From NCBI RefSeq assembly GCF_030689305.1, contig NZ_JAUYVM010000012.1, positions 112,948 to 176,947 on the forward strand: DNA of 64,000 nt, read 5' to 3'. Every line of letters starts with the position of its first letter. Position 1 is the first letter of the stretch. Under the pieces are notes generated by a model. That model saw only the letters and a list, made by a program, of their open reading frames with translations. It did not search any database and was not told the origin of the DNA. The position numbers and the translations under genes are program-made. The DNA comes from Vibrio penaeicida. GTDB lineage: Bacteria > Pseudomonadota > Gammaproteobacteria > Enterobacterales > Vibrionaceae. Shown here piece by piece: positions 36,901 through 44,968 of the stretch.

Positions 36901-39900
36901 GCTATTGCGCTAGAGTCCGAACAGCAGCAGCTCACGTATGAGCAAGTAAATAGTAAAGCCAATGCGCTGGCGCACTATATTCAAAATTGGCACCGAGAAG
37001 CGTATCAAACCGACTTGGAACCGGATACTTGCATCGCCCTGTATCAAGATAAATCCATCGATCTAGTGATCAGTATGCTGGCGATACTCAAGGCGGGTGG
37101 CGCATATGTACCAGTATCCACCACCTACCCAGTAGAGAGGGCTTCATTTATCCTCGCGGATACAGGTGTTAGCTTGGTGCTGGCAGACAGGCAATCTTTA
37201 GTTGATAGTGAAGCGCTTCAAGCAAGGCACACAAATGCAAGCTGGGTTGCTGTCGATAGCTTGGAACTAAGCGCGCACATGAATTCGAGAAGTAATGTGA
37301 CATGTCAATCCAGCAGTGACAGCTTAGGCGCGATCATCTATACCTCCGGAACCACGGGTAACCCGAAAGGCGTCATGATTGAGCAGCATTCCATGGTCGA
37401 TCTTGTTGTTCACGCGAACTACATCGACATTGATAGCCGAGACACCTTCCTGTTCCTATCCAGCCCAGTGTTTGATGCGGCGACGCTGGAAATTTGGGGG
37501 GCGTTGCTAAACGGTGGCAGACTCATCATTCCTGCCGACACCAAAGAGCTGGCAAGTAACATTGAACGTTTTAGGAGTGTAATAGAAGACGTATCCATTC
37601 TGTGGGTGACACGCAGCCTGTTTGATTACCTCTATATTGCTGACAAAACCCTTTTTGCTAACTTGAAGTGCTTACTCGTTGGTGGCGAAGCGTTAACACC
37701 AGAAATTATGAAGGAGTTAGCGGAATCTCCACACAAGCCCGAGCATATTCTTAATGGTTACGGTCCGACGGAATGCACAACATTTACGACGACCTATGAA
37801 ATAGAATCCGGTCTTACAGACAAAACCATACCCATTGGTGCGGCTGTGTCTCATCGTGAGTTGCATGTGTTGGATTCGCAACTACAGCCACTCCCTAAAG
37901 GTGCCATTGGTGAGCTGTATATTGGAGGAAGTGGGTTAGCTCGTGGCTATTTAAATCGACCAGACTTAACGGAGAAGGCATTCCTGCCGAGCCCATTTAC
38001 GCAAAATAGCGAGATGGATAATCAAGAGAGTAGGCTATACAAAACAGGCGATCTCGTACGTTGGCTACCATGTGGAAATTTAGAGTATCTCGGTCGTAAT
38101 GATTGCCAAGTTAAAATACGGGGTTTCCGAATTGAACTGGGTGAAATCGAAAGTAGGTTAAACCAGGTTTCAGGGGTTAAACAGGCTGTCGTGATTGATA
38201 TCGAAGAAGATGGCAATAAGTCTCTGGCTGCCTATATCGTCCCGACAAACGAGGCTTGCCAAATTGAAGAAGTACGCCAGAGATTAGAAAACCAGCTTCC
38301 GGATTACATGGTGCCTTCCAGCTTTACGGTGCTAGAGAGTATTCCTCTAACGGTGAACGGGAAACTCGATAAACGAGCGTTACCAGAGCCTACCATGATA
38401 GACGATGACAATTACCTTGCGCCGAGAACACAGATAGAGCGAGATCTTTGTGCTGTTTGGATGCAGGTATTGGAACTCAAAAAGATAGGTGTTAGGGATA
38501 ATTTCTTCCGAATTGGTGGCGATTCCATCCAGAGTATCCTTGTGACAACGGAACTCAGAAAGCTTGGGCATGTGTGTACTACTCGCGCCATTTTTGAGAA
38601 TAAGACCATCGAATTGCTAGCTAAGTACATTGCCGAAAATGACACACAAAATGACATTGTATCGGAGCAGGGTAACCTCGCTGGTGAGTTCGATTTATTG
38701 CCCATTCAGCAATGGTTTGATGAACTGAAATTGGCAAACCCTAATCACTTTAATCAGTCTTTTCTGATTCAAGTTCCCAACTTAGACGAAAGCCGCTTGA
38801 ATGCCGCACTTCAAAAGTTGGTGGACCAGCACGATGCGCTGAGATTACGTTTCACACACCAAAATAGCCGTGTTGTTGCACAAGAATATATCGATAAAGT
38901 TCATGTGCCAGCGGTGTTGTGTTGCGATTTAAGGGATACTCAAAACCAAATCCATAACTTAATGACACAATGGCAGAGCGACTTCGATATCGAAAACGGA
39001 CCGTTTTGGAAGTTTGTGTACTTGGACGGTGGCGATAGTAAGAGCAGTGAAAGCAAGGGAGGGGAGAGCACAGGGTCGATGATTTACTGTGCGTTCCATC
39101 ACTTGGTCATGGATTCTGTGTCTTGGCGTATCATCGTCGATGACTTAGAAAGGTTCTATGAAGGTGAGCAACCACAAGATAAAGGCACAAGTTATCGCCA
39201 ATGGGTGTTAGCGGTTAAGGACTACGCGAAACATCATTCAGACGAGCAAGAATACTGGCTCGATCAAACGAAAGATCAGCCCGATTATCAGCAGCACCCA
39301 GACGTAACGCCGGAAACGACGGTGGCAAAGGTCACGCTGGATCCTGTCAGAACATCGAAATTACTGACCGAGGCGAACCACGCTTACAAAACGGAAATCA
39401 ATGATTTGCTCTTAACGGCTTTAGGCATGAGCCTTAAGGGATGGCATGGTAATGACGATTCATACATAACGCTGGAAGGACACGGTCGAGAAAACATTGG
39501 AGAACAATACGACATTAACCAAACTGTCGGTTGGTTCACGACGGCGTTCCCAGTCAAGATCCTCAGCGAAAACAGCCTTGCTGCTAGTATTCGAACAAAC
39601 AAAGAAACCTTGCGCCAAATTCCGCAAAAAGGGTTGGGTTATGGCGCGTTGAGAAGTTTCTTACCCTCGGAAACAAATCGCCTAAAACAGCAGGTGTTGC
39701 CAAAGGTGAGCTTTAATTACCTCGGTCAATTTAGCGCGAGCCAAGAAGCGAATTCGTGGACATTGGCAAACCAATATTCTGGCGAGGAAATAGCCGCTAC
39801 GAATAAGAGTGACAATGTTCTTACTGTGGCAGGTCGAGTTCAAGATAACCAATTGCACATGGACGTGTTAGGCAGCTTCAAGCGAGAAAAAGTGGCTAAA

Positions 39901-41373
39901 ATTGCCCACGATTTTATTGAAAGCCTAGAAGCCATTATTGATCACTGCACACAAGAAAACTTGCGTGAAACCTTTACGCCAAGCGACTTTCCTAATTCAA
40001 AAATCAGTATGGAAGAGCTTGATCGAATTCAAAACCAGTTTGAGATTGAATCCGTGTATCAAGCAACAGGCGTTCAACGTGAGCTAATGTACTTTAATCG
40101 GATAAACCCAGATTTTCAGATAGACCAAAATGTCACGGAAATAAAAGGGGATTTTGATCCAGAAATACTTGAACAAGCGTGGAATTTAGCGGCTCAACGA
40201 TACGATGTGTTAAGAGCCGGATTTACCGACAAAGCGTTTGCAGGCTACCCTAATCTGTTTATTAAAAAGAAGGTGACTATCCCCTTTGAAATGATGGATT
40301 GGACAGAAGTTGATAACGAACTGTTAGAACAAAAAATACGTGACAAAACGTTGTTAGAGCGAAATACGCCGTTCAACATCGAACATGCACCACTGATAAA
40401 ACTCGTGTGTATTCGCGCATCACAAGGCAGGCACTATTTGATTCAAACCTTCAATCATATTTTGTTTGATGGATGGTCGGTTGGAATTTTAAATGCCGAG
40501 TTGATGAAGGACTATCGAACATTGATGTCAGGTAAACCTGTTTCGGTCACACCGTTAAGCTTTGAGCCTTTCCCAGAGTACTTACTGAACACGTTTGATC
40601 GTGAAGGAGCGAACGCATTTTGGGGAGGCTATCTAGAAGGGGCATCTTTGAATCAGCGCTTACCATTCTCTAACGAGAAACCCATAGATACGTTTGTAGA
40701 AAAGCGGATGAAGGGTATTGGTGGTCAGCTCACACAAGCCCAAACAAAGAAGCTTTATCAGTTTGCGGAAACCAGTGGCTACACACCGAATCAGATAACA
40801 CAATTGGCTTGGTGCGCAACCTTGGCAGAGGTTTTGGACACCGAAGATATCTGTATTGGTACCACCATGAGTGACAGACCAGCGGAAATCGACAATGTTG
40901 AGTCTCTATTTGGTTTATTTGTTGCCAGCCCAGTGTTACGAGTAAAAGGAATAAAGAACAAATCCGTAGGGAAACATTTGGAGGACATTGCGCTAAGCCA
41001 GCTTGATAGACAGCAATACGCTTTCCATGAGCTTAATCACTACGATGAGCAATGGATACCGACCTCACCATTTGGCAGCTTATTTGTGTTTGAAAACATG
41101 CCGGATGGTGAAACAGCGGAAAAACCACCTTTTTTATATGAAGTGGTTGACGTCGTGAGTGGAAGTAACCACCAAACGGTTTTGTGCTTGGTTCCAACGC
41201 CAGACAACTTGATGTTAAAGCTGTTTTTCGATTCTAACGAGCTTTCTAAGCAAAACGTTCAAGAGGTGTTCGATCGATTCATTATGAACGTAGATCAGCT
41301 TACGGCTTCACAAGACGTGTTATCAAAAAGCTTGAAACATGTCGTTGAAGGAACAAAAGCTATCGCTTTGTAA
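30979..41373 (+). CDS. Non-ribosomal peptide synthetase, two modules with a terminal condensation domain
   Basis: A giant 3464-residue enzyme. Order: C-like domain (1-430; HHxxxDG degenerate as SHLLLGG at 123-129), A1 (440-960; YTSGTTGNPKG near 602, NGYGPTE near 741, NGKLDK near 953), PCP1 (GGES, Ser1009), E1 (HHLIMDAVSW at 1197, EGHGRE near 1320, FNYLGQ near 1394), C2 (HHSICDGW, His1647), A2 (1960-2470), PCP2 (GGDS, Ser2516), E2 (HHLVMDSVSW at 2707, EGHGRE near 2833, FNYLGQ near 2912), and C3 (3010-3464; NHILFDGW, His3160). There is no thioesterase, reductase or third PCP. It should join two amino acids, epimerise both and release the product by C3 onto an amine or alcohol, as known for VibH-like and rhabdopeptide systems. 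Read against GrsA, the A2 code is DALWLGGTFK (valine type) and A1 is DVFAMGGTVK (unassigned, aliphatic-like). ATG 30979 has TAAGAG 8 bp upstream. Confidence 0.93.
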   Translation: MKKITASPYSYLFWNEYKLNPDSYDYNMVYGQRISGDLNINQLETACIKLFEDHVLFGRHISEEDGALYWVKNTTISSFQHFEGRNGYSQFIQEPIRLDKGPLYRVGLFKIDENTHDFVIVISHLLLGGASLEEFGNVISQYYKGDYSHVWLSESEVHHANVAMQESVDELIAGGGEEYWKERVRNLDLSSAIPFESAREVQVDVQAVNFTLAKTEWESLKQRSSLRRISPFYVFSQVWGSLIAICSGVESFGLGYPVAIKEGRTISLGSNVNSAVLPIDISQERSFKELYNENVASFGKTYQKGKRRYNELPTLLLAKASGIRNVDIAISQAVRRDIGLSIEHCEVQEMEDVHADIGSAKMIVEYMESETHFDFAIRFRSSLIDPVRAQSIPAYFTALLEQAMLNPEAPLNSLVLSPKNEIQRLSQFGSTHDETSAELSSISQRFEQMAESHPNNVALKDHDISLTYKEVNERANQLASEIRSLYFSSHGKAIEPDSKIAIFKEKSVQFLIDAIAILKAGAAYVPMAVGYPSERIQYILQDTHASMVLTDSESLVALSEACQNLEVSPYLLATDNTDLGNSRSKANLKPVAGARDLGAIIYTSGTTGNPKGVMVEQHSITSLVAQPSIVEIEATDVFIFLSSPVFDVSSFEIWGALLNGATLVVPGNTREMASDVAGFKAMLQQYNVNMIATTTALFDHLYVSDNDVFNSLKFLMIGGEALTPSLMNQIANQTSRPDIIVNGYGPTEATTVSTAYRIQRNETHKTLPIGRAILNRKLYVLNKQRTLVPEGVVGELYIGGAGLARGYLNRDDLTQSSFVENPYATAEDIELGFDKMYKTGDLVRWLPCGNLEYFGRNDSQVKIRGFRIELGEIEAAIADIEGIAQAAVVDRENEGIKVLAAYYTFEEATFEEAEFEGTGVDTETIRETLESKLPEYMVPSSFTSLDSLPITMNGKLDKSALPEPAIDSSDLYVAPSNQIERDLCDIWKKTLAVESVGVTDNFFRIGGESILAILVTTELRKIGYALDVKDIISQPTIAQLAKRIKNNNELMQDRGASLQPFSEQGSLKGRLSLNAIQKWFFNQSFTNQNHWNQAFTFSIPNDLGVENLNDVLTKVAEHHDILRARFSLDDGEVIQTYGSHMAAPNIQVLEIGEDHAKDQIALTQLQSNFDVFEGPLWNVALLKNALARTSHVFFAFHHLIMDAVSWRILVNDIKHLIEGGEFTQKGTSYRQWSQLLLDYAQAHPNEKEYWRSTLENVECLPAAKIESTQSTLSLDSALTSKLLRSSNHGYHTEINDLLLSALAIALKTVTGSSTQHVLLEGHGREAINERADVTQTVGWFTSISPIALSTGTGIEDTVISIKETVRSIPNKGAVFGTFYHSPDFGDYALPNVSFNYLGQLSTKGEDEYWAIRPENVGQTIGEGNHDKTALALNCVVTNDELVIYIDSRLNSESTFAFEKALKDSLINVIEHTDMLGNKGGIKTPSDYAVPSLSISRLRRLQNRFADIEAIHPATHLQRGLVFHSLNHPNDDAYRVQLLLDYACALDIKTYVKAWTLAAETFPILRTSFDWEDGEIIQIVHRNAKLTEEDFECVDLTSLSPDQQEIEIGNIQRLDRNKAFDLSQPKLIRFVVIKLAEQRYTLLKTEHHSICDGWSIPLLLGAVHEYYDASENGGEIRVNPENTYLDAQAFLSSQQKETDAFWQDKKALFEQANDISVMFDKKVPLTDIDEISNPSESSLRIDGDAYHELKRQCVSSGVTANVALQFAWHKLIQVFTQDEQTNVGTIVSGRAIPVEGIEKSVGLYINTLPITVNWCAEQSVQQVLNGIQESISELNSHSNIALSDLQSDGERLFHSIMVFENYPMPEKVTEGIGAHVEFRSSVEKLDYPLVLMAYEHDESMSLVLKYGQDWLGEVSSQRLLNLLVSILNSSLGDTTLLQKNIVAEPTYSVNRSSQSQRSTHTLQHWFENHANQTPNAIALESEQQQLTYEQVNSKANALAHYIQNWHREAYQTDLEPDTCIALYQDKSIDLVISMLAILKAGGAYVPVSTTYPVERASFILADTGVSLVLADRQSLVDSEALQARHTNASWVAVDSLELSAHMNSRSNVTCQSSSDSLGAIIYTSGTTGNPKGVMIEQHSMVDLVVHANYIDIDSRDTFLFLSSPVFDAATLEIWGALLNGGRLIIPADTKELASNIERFRSVIEDVSILWVTRSLFDYLYIADKTLFANLKCLLVGGEALTPEIMKELAESPHKPEHILNGYGPTECTTFTTTYEIESGLTDKTIPIGAAVSHRELHVLDSQLQPLPKGAIGELYIGGSGLARGYLNRPDLTEKAFLPSPFTQNSEMDNQESRLYKTGDLVRWLPCGNLEYLGRNDCQVKIRGFRIELGEIESRLNQVSGVKQAVVIDIEEDGNKSLAAYIVPTNEACQIEEVRQRLENQLPDYMVPSSFTVLESIPLTVNGKLDKRALPEPTMIDDDNYLAPRTQIERDLCAVWMQVLELKKIGVRDNFFRIGGDSIQSILVTTELRKLGHVCTTRAIFENKTIELLAKYIAENDTQNDIVSEQGNLAGEFDLLPIQQWFDELKLANPNHFNQSFLIQVPNLDESRLNAALQKLVDQHDALRLRFTHQNSRVVAQEYIDKVHVPAVLCCDLRDTQNQIHNLMTQWQSDFDIENGPFWKFVYLDGGDSKSSESKGGESTGSMIYCAFHHLVMDSVSWRIIVDDLERFYEGEQPQDKGTSYRQWVLAVKDYAKHHSDEQEYWLDQTKDQPDYQQHPDVTPETTVAKVTLDPVRTSKLLTEANHAYKTEINDLLLTALGMSLKGWHGNDDSYITLEGHGRENIGEQYDINQTVGWFTTAFPVKILSENSLAASIRTNKETLRQIPQKGLGYGALRSFLPSETNRLKQQVLPKVSFNYLGQFSASQEANSWTLANQYSGEEIAATNKSDNVLTVAGRVQDNQLHMDVLGSFKREKVAKIAHDFIESLEAIIDHCTQENLRETFTPSDFPNSKISMEELDRIQNQFEIESVYQATGVQRELMYFNRINPDFQIDQNVTEIKGDFDPEILEQAWNLAAQRYDVLRAGFTDKAFAGYPNLFIKKKVTIPFEMMDWTEVDNELLEQKIRDKTLLERNTPFNIEHAPLIKLVCIRASQGRHYLIQTFNHILFDGWSVGILNAELMKDYRTLMSGKPVSVTPLSFEPFPEYLLNTFDREGANAFWGGYLEGASLNQRLPFSNEKPIDTFVEKRMKGIGGQLTQAQTKKLYQFAETSGYTPNQITQLAWCATLAEVLDTEDICIGTTMSDRPAEIDNVESLFGLFVASPVLRVKGIKNKSVGKHLEDIALSQLDRQQYAFHELNHYDEQWIPTSPFGSLFVFENMPDGETAEKPPFLYEVVDVVSGSNHQTVLCLVPTPDNLMLKLFFDSNELSKQNVQEVFDRFIMNVDQLTASQDVLSKSLKHVVEGTKAIAL

Positions 41374-41396
41374 TGCTCTAATTTATTGGTTGACTT

Positions 41397-41416
41397 AAGC
41401 CGCTTTGTAGCGGCTT
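41397..41416 (+). terminator. Hairpin after the NRPS gene
   Basis: Arms AAGCCGCT (41397-41404) and AGCGGCTT (41409-41416) with a 4-nt loop, followed by TCTCT. The U tract is weak, so part of the transcripts may continue into the HAD gene 18 bp further. Confidence 0.6.
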
Positions 41417-41434
41417 TCTCTAAAGGAATATTAT

Positions 41435-42235
41435 ATGTTTCAAGCAATTGTATCGGATCTCGATGGAACTCTATTGAATAGCCAAGGGGAGCTATCACTT
41501 GAAACGATTCAGGTACTGGAAGATTTCTATCAGGATGGCGTTGTGGTAATGGTGGCAACTGGGCGTTTTGACACAGACGCTAGGCGTGCACTCACTGGGC
41601 TTTCGTTTAATCCGGTTATTGTTTCTTGCAACGGGGCGATGATTAAAGGGTCCGAATCTTACGCGCAATTTACGCAGTGTTTACCCATAACATTGAGTGA
41701 GTCCCTATTGAACCGGGTGATAGATCTTCCATTTCATATTACGGTGTTTTCGGAAAAAGGTTGGCACATGATCGAAGAGAATTCTTTCTTTGAAGAGTAC
41801 ATAACCCAGTCGGGGCTAACCTGTGATTACATCACGGAAGAAGAGATAAAGAGTATCGAAGCACTGAAAATTTTGCTTCAAGGAAGTGAAGAAAAAGTGA
41901 ACCATTACTGCATGATCTTAAAAGAGGAATTTGGTGAACATACCAATATTTGCAAGTCCTCTCCAAACACCATCGACATAGTGATGAAAGGGCTTTCTAA
42001 AGCAGAAGCGATAAAGCATTTTTTATCGAAGAAAGGCATAACCATGAACGATGTTGTTGCCTTTGGTGATGCAATGAATGACTTAGAAATGCTGCAACAA
42101 GCTGGCGAAGGTGTCGTTATGGGTAATGCGATGCATGAGTTAGTTGAAGCGATTCCTCAGTGCACAAGGACGCGGTCAAACGATGAAAATGGCGTGGCGT
42201 ATTTTCTTACTGCTTTAAAAGAAACTGAGGTATAA
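41435..42235 (+). CDS. HAD-superfamily Cof-type phosphatase
   Basis: A cytoplasmic phosphatase of 266 residues. HAD motif I is SDLDGTLL with Asp8 and Asp10, motif II lies in MVATGRF, and motif IV is FGDAMNDLEM with Asp212 and Asp216. A C2-type cap lies between about 85 and 190, as in the Cof/YidA group that hydrolyses sugar phosphates and pyridoxal phosphate. AAGGA precedes the ATG. It lies 61 bp after the NRPS stop behind a modest hairpin; a role in the peptide pathway is possible but unproven. Confidence 0.87.
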   Translation: MFQAIVSDLDGTLLNSQGELSLETIQVLEDFYQDGVVVMVATGRFDTDARRALTGLSFNPVIVSCNGAMIKGSESYAQFTQCLPITLSESLLNRVIDLPFHITVFSEKGWHMIEENSFFEEYITQSGLTCDYITEEEIKSIEALKILLQGSEEKVNHYCMILKEEFGEHTNICKSSPNTIDIVMKGLSKAEAIKHFLSKKGITMNDVVAFGDAMNDLEMLQQAGEGVVMGNAMHELVEAIPQCTRTRSNDENGVAYFLTALKETEV

Positions 42236-42268
42236 TTCACCAAAGAAAGAACAGCGTAACTGAAACCC

Positions 42269-42308
42269 AAAAAAGAAGCTCCGACTTTTAGGTCGGAGCT
42301 TCTTTTTT
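42269..42308. terminator. Strong bidirectional terminator between HAD gene and norM
   Basis: A 17-bp perfect stem, with arms at 42269-42285 and 42292-42308 sharing the core AGCTCCGAC/GTCGGAGCT. It has a 6-nt loop and A/T-rich outer ends that give a U tract on both strands. It ends the HAD gene and the convergent norM. Confidence 0.93.
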
Positions 42309-42369
42309 TATTGGGTCAGTCTATGAATTTTCCAAAAAGTAGAGGTATCAATCGCAAAGCATTCAGCGA

Positions 42370-43740
42370 TTACTTAGCCATATAGCTATAACGAACGGAT
42401 TCGTCTTGTTTGTGTATCCATTTTAACCTGAGCGACAGCAGTAAAGCGGCTGCCGATAGCCCGACAATAAACCCTACCCAAAAGCCTGCAGCCCCCATGG
42501 GTTCGCCGAAGATATCCGTCATCCCGAACGCGTACCCGGCGGGTAAACCAAGTAGCCAATAAGACACAAAGGTGCAATAGAATATGGCTCTCATGTCCTT
42601 ATAGCCACGAAGTGCACCAGCGGCGATAACTTGGATGGTGTCTGCCATTTGGTAAGCGGCAGAAAACAAAAGTAAATGCATGGCAAAGGTAATAACAGAA
42701 GCATTGTCTGTGTAGAGTTCAGTAATGGCCTCGCGAAACACCACTGTTAAAATACCGGTTAACACCGCAAGTGAGCATCCAACAATAAACCCAACATTGG
42801 CAGAAACTTTGGCACCGTTTGCGTTACTTTCTCCAAGTTGGTGCCCAACTCGAATACTCACTGCAGCCCCTAAACTGAGAGGAAGCATAAAGATAAGCGA
42901 GGAATAATTAAGCGCTATCTGATGCGCGGCAACCACAACCGAACCGAGAGGTGCAATAATGATGGCAACAACGGAAAAGAGCGTGACCTCGAAGAAAATA
43001 GACGCCGCAATCGGGAATCCCAATTTAAATAGCCTGCGCTGAGCACTGAATTTGGGCAAATACAATTTAGAAAAAGTGCCGATAGGTTTGAGCTTTCGTG
43101 CGGTCACTACATAAAACACCATGGCAGAAAGCATTAGCCATTGAACAATGGTTGTTGCCACACCACAGCCAACGCCACCCATTGCTGGAGCTCCAAACTC
43201 CCCATAAACAAACATCCAGTTCAAAGGAATGTTCGCAAAAAGACCGATAAAACTAATGACCATGGCGGGTTTGGTTAATGACATACCATCGGTAAAACTT
43301 CTAAATGCCTGAAAAAGCATCACGGCAGGCACAGCAGGCATCACCATGTTCATATAGCCTATTGAAATCTCTTCCAGTTTAGGCTCGACATTCATTAACC
43401 CTAAGATCCACTGCACTTGGAAGAAAACAGCGATGATAGGCACACTGACAAACAAGCTCATTGCGATGGCTTGTTGCACTTCATTTGCTATTTCGCTTTT
43501 ACGATTCGCCCCATTTAACTGAGCAACGATTGGCACTAACGCCATCAATATGCCGATTCCGAACAAAATGGTTGGTAACCAAATGCTGGTGGCAATTGCG
43601 ACTCCAGCGAGATCGGTTGCGCTTACTCCACCAGCCATTACGGTATCTACGAATCCAATACCCGTTTGTGCAACAGAAGCGAGAAGAATGGGGGTAGCCA
43701 GTTTAACGAGACGTGATATTTCATCTTTATAGGTTTGCAC
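42370..43740 (-). CDS. norM: MATE-family multidrug efflux pump NorM
   Basis: A Na+- or H+-driven drug exporter of the inner membrane, 456 residues with 12 predicted helices. The N-terminal LVKLATPILLASVAQTGIGF and VDTVMAGGVSATDLAGVAIA closely follow Vibrio NorM. Asp32 stands at the position of the essential Asp36 of V. cholerae NorM. The start is GTG at 43740 with GGAG 5 bp upstream. Convergent to the HAD/NRPS side, it could export the NRPS product, but norM is a common chromosomal gene and the link is only positional. Confidence 0.9.
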   Translation of the reverse strand: MQTYKDEISRLVKLATPILLASVAQTGIGFVDTVMAGGVSATDLAGVAIATSIWLPTILFGIGILMALVPIVAQLNGANRKSEIANEVQQAIAMSLFVSVPIIAVFFQVQWILGLMNVEPKLEEISIGYMNMVMPAVPAVMLFQAFRSFTDGMSLTKPAMVISFIGLFANIPLNWMFVYGEFGAPAMGGVGCGVATTIVQWLMLSAMVFYVVTARKLKPIGTFSKLYLPKFSAQRRLFKLGFPIAASIFFEVTLFSVVAIIIAPLGSVVVAAHQIALNYSSLIFMLPLSLGAAVSIRVGHQLGESNANGAKVSANVGFIVGCSLAVLTGILTVVFREAITELYTDNASVITFAMHLLLFSAAYQMADTIQVIAAGALRGYKDMRAIFYCTFVSYWLLGLPAGYAFGMTDIFGEPMGAAGFWVGFIVGLSAAALLLSLRLKWIHKQDESVRYSYMAK

Positions 43741-44103
43741 TTGTACTCCATTGCTTGAGCATGAGATTACTCAATTTCGATGAAAACATGATAAAGAAAT
43801 GCCTACGCAGAGCATAGAAGTAATCCGCGAAATTCAGTAACAAAGTTGGGAATGCAGGGAATAGTTAATAACAAAGATATTAATAATTTAGTGTTAATAT
43901 CAAGGACAGATACGTGTCTCTTTTTGCCATGGGAAAGGTAAGGAGATATGCATTGTGTTACAGCGGTGCAATATGTGAGAAATGAAATCATTAATTGCAT
44001 AAAAATAGTTAAGGGCATTCCGCAATATAGTGTTTCCATGGTTTTCATACCTCACCTTTAATTGGTTAATGCGTGAGAATTGTTAATTGAAAGAGGCAAC
44101 TAT
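43741..44103. promoter_or_regulatory. Divergent promoter region of norM and the carbonic anhydrase gene
   Basis: These 363 bases are AT-rich and carry the GTG-start ribosome site of norM (minus strand) and AGAGG of the carbonic anhydrase gene (44091-44095). Several TTAATAT-like runs at 43860-43900 may be promoter elements. I see no clear operator, RNA gene or repeat. Confidence 0.35.
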
Positions 44104-44829
44104 ATGAAAAATGTAAAATTGACACTGGTCGCAGGCGTTTTGGCTTCATCAATTGCCATGCCTTCGATGGCGGCAGATTGGTCGTACGAAGGTAAGCATG
44201 GCGTTGACGAGTGGGCAAAACTGTTTGCAACGTGTGGGGAAGGTAAAAATCAGTCACCAGTGAATATATCTGATGCACTAAAAGCAAAAAAGCAGCCAGT
44301 AACGCTGACTTATCACGGCTCTGCGACCGAAGTTGTGAATAATGGGCACGCCATTCAAGTGAACGTTGAAGGGCATAATACGCTCACATTAGAAGGCGGA
44401 GAATATGAATTGAAGCAATTTCATTTCCATACGCCGTCTGAGAACACCATTCTAGGTAAACAGTTCCCACTAGAAGTTCACTTTGTACACGCGAATACGA
44501 AAGGGGAGTTGGCGGTCGTTGGCATTATGTATGAACTGGAATCTAAGCCGAATAAGTATCTGAAAGCGTTATTGAGCGACACGCTGAAATCTAAAGAGAA
44601 AAAACCGTTAGATGCGGGTTTCGATCTTGCTCAGTTGCTACCTGAGGAGCAAGATTATTACCGCTTTAATGGCTCACTCACCACACCACCATGCAGCGAA
44701 GGTGTGCGTTGGGTATTAATGAAAGAGCCATTGAGTGCGAGCAAAGATCAAATCGATACGTTTGCTCAATCGACGGGGATGAACGCTCGTCCGGTACAGC
44801 CTATTAATGGACGCATCGTCGTAAAATAG
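44104..44829 (+). CDS. Periplasmic alpha-carbonic anhydrase
   Basis: A zinc enzyme that hydrates CO2 to bicarbonate, 241 residues. ATG at 44104 follows AGAGG and yields a signal peptide MKNVKLTLVAGVLASSIAMPSMAA. Zinc ligands are His107 and His109 (QFHFHTPSE) and His126 (EVHFVH). GSLTTPPCSEGVRWVL is the family signature with the Thr near the zinc, and WSYEGKHG is the typical N-terminus. Bacterial alpha-class enzymes are periplasmic and often supply bicarbonate or buffer pH. It stands alone in its transcript. Confidence 0.93.
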   Translation: MKNVKLTLVAGVLASSIAMPSMAADWSYEGKHGVDEWAKLFATCGEGKNQSPVNISDALKAKKQPVTLTYHGSATEVVNNGHAIQVNVEGHNTLTLEGGEYELKQFHFHTPSENTILGKQFPLEVHFVHANTKGELAVVGIMYELESKPNKYLKALLSDTLKSKEKKPLDAGFDLAQLLPEEQDYYRFNGSLTTPPCSEGVRWVLMKEPLSASKDQIDTFAQSTGMNARPVQPINGRIVVK

Positions 44830-44865
44830 CCCATTCAGGTTTGAGTCGAAAGACATTAGAAAGAA

Positions 44866-44901
44866 AAAGCGCCTATGTTTTTCAATAAAAACAGGCGCTT
44901 T
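44866..44901. terminator. Hairpin between carbonic anhydrase and the tagatose aldolase gene
   Basis: Arms AAAGCGCCT (44866-44874) and AGGCGCTTT (44893-44901). An inner GTTTTT/AAAAAC helix extends the stem to a CAAT loop. On the minus strand it is followed by TTCTTTC after TTT, so it fits best as the terminator of the minus-strand aldolase operon and may also stop the plus strand. Confidence 0.75.
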
Positions 44902-44968
44902 GTATCCAAATAATCTTAAGATGCTGGATTCAGAGCCGCATATTCTGTTCTTAATTTTTCCAAGTAAC

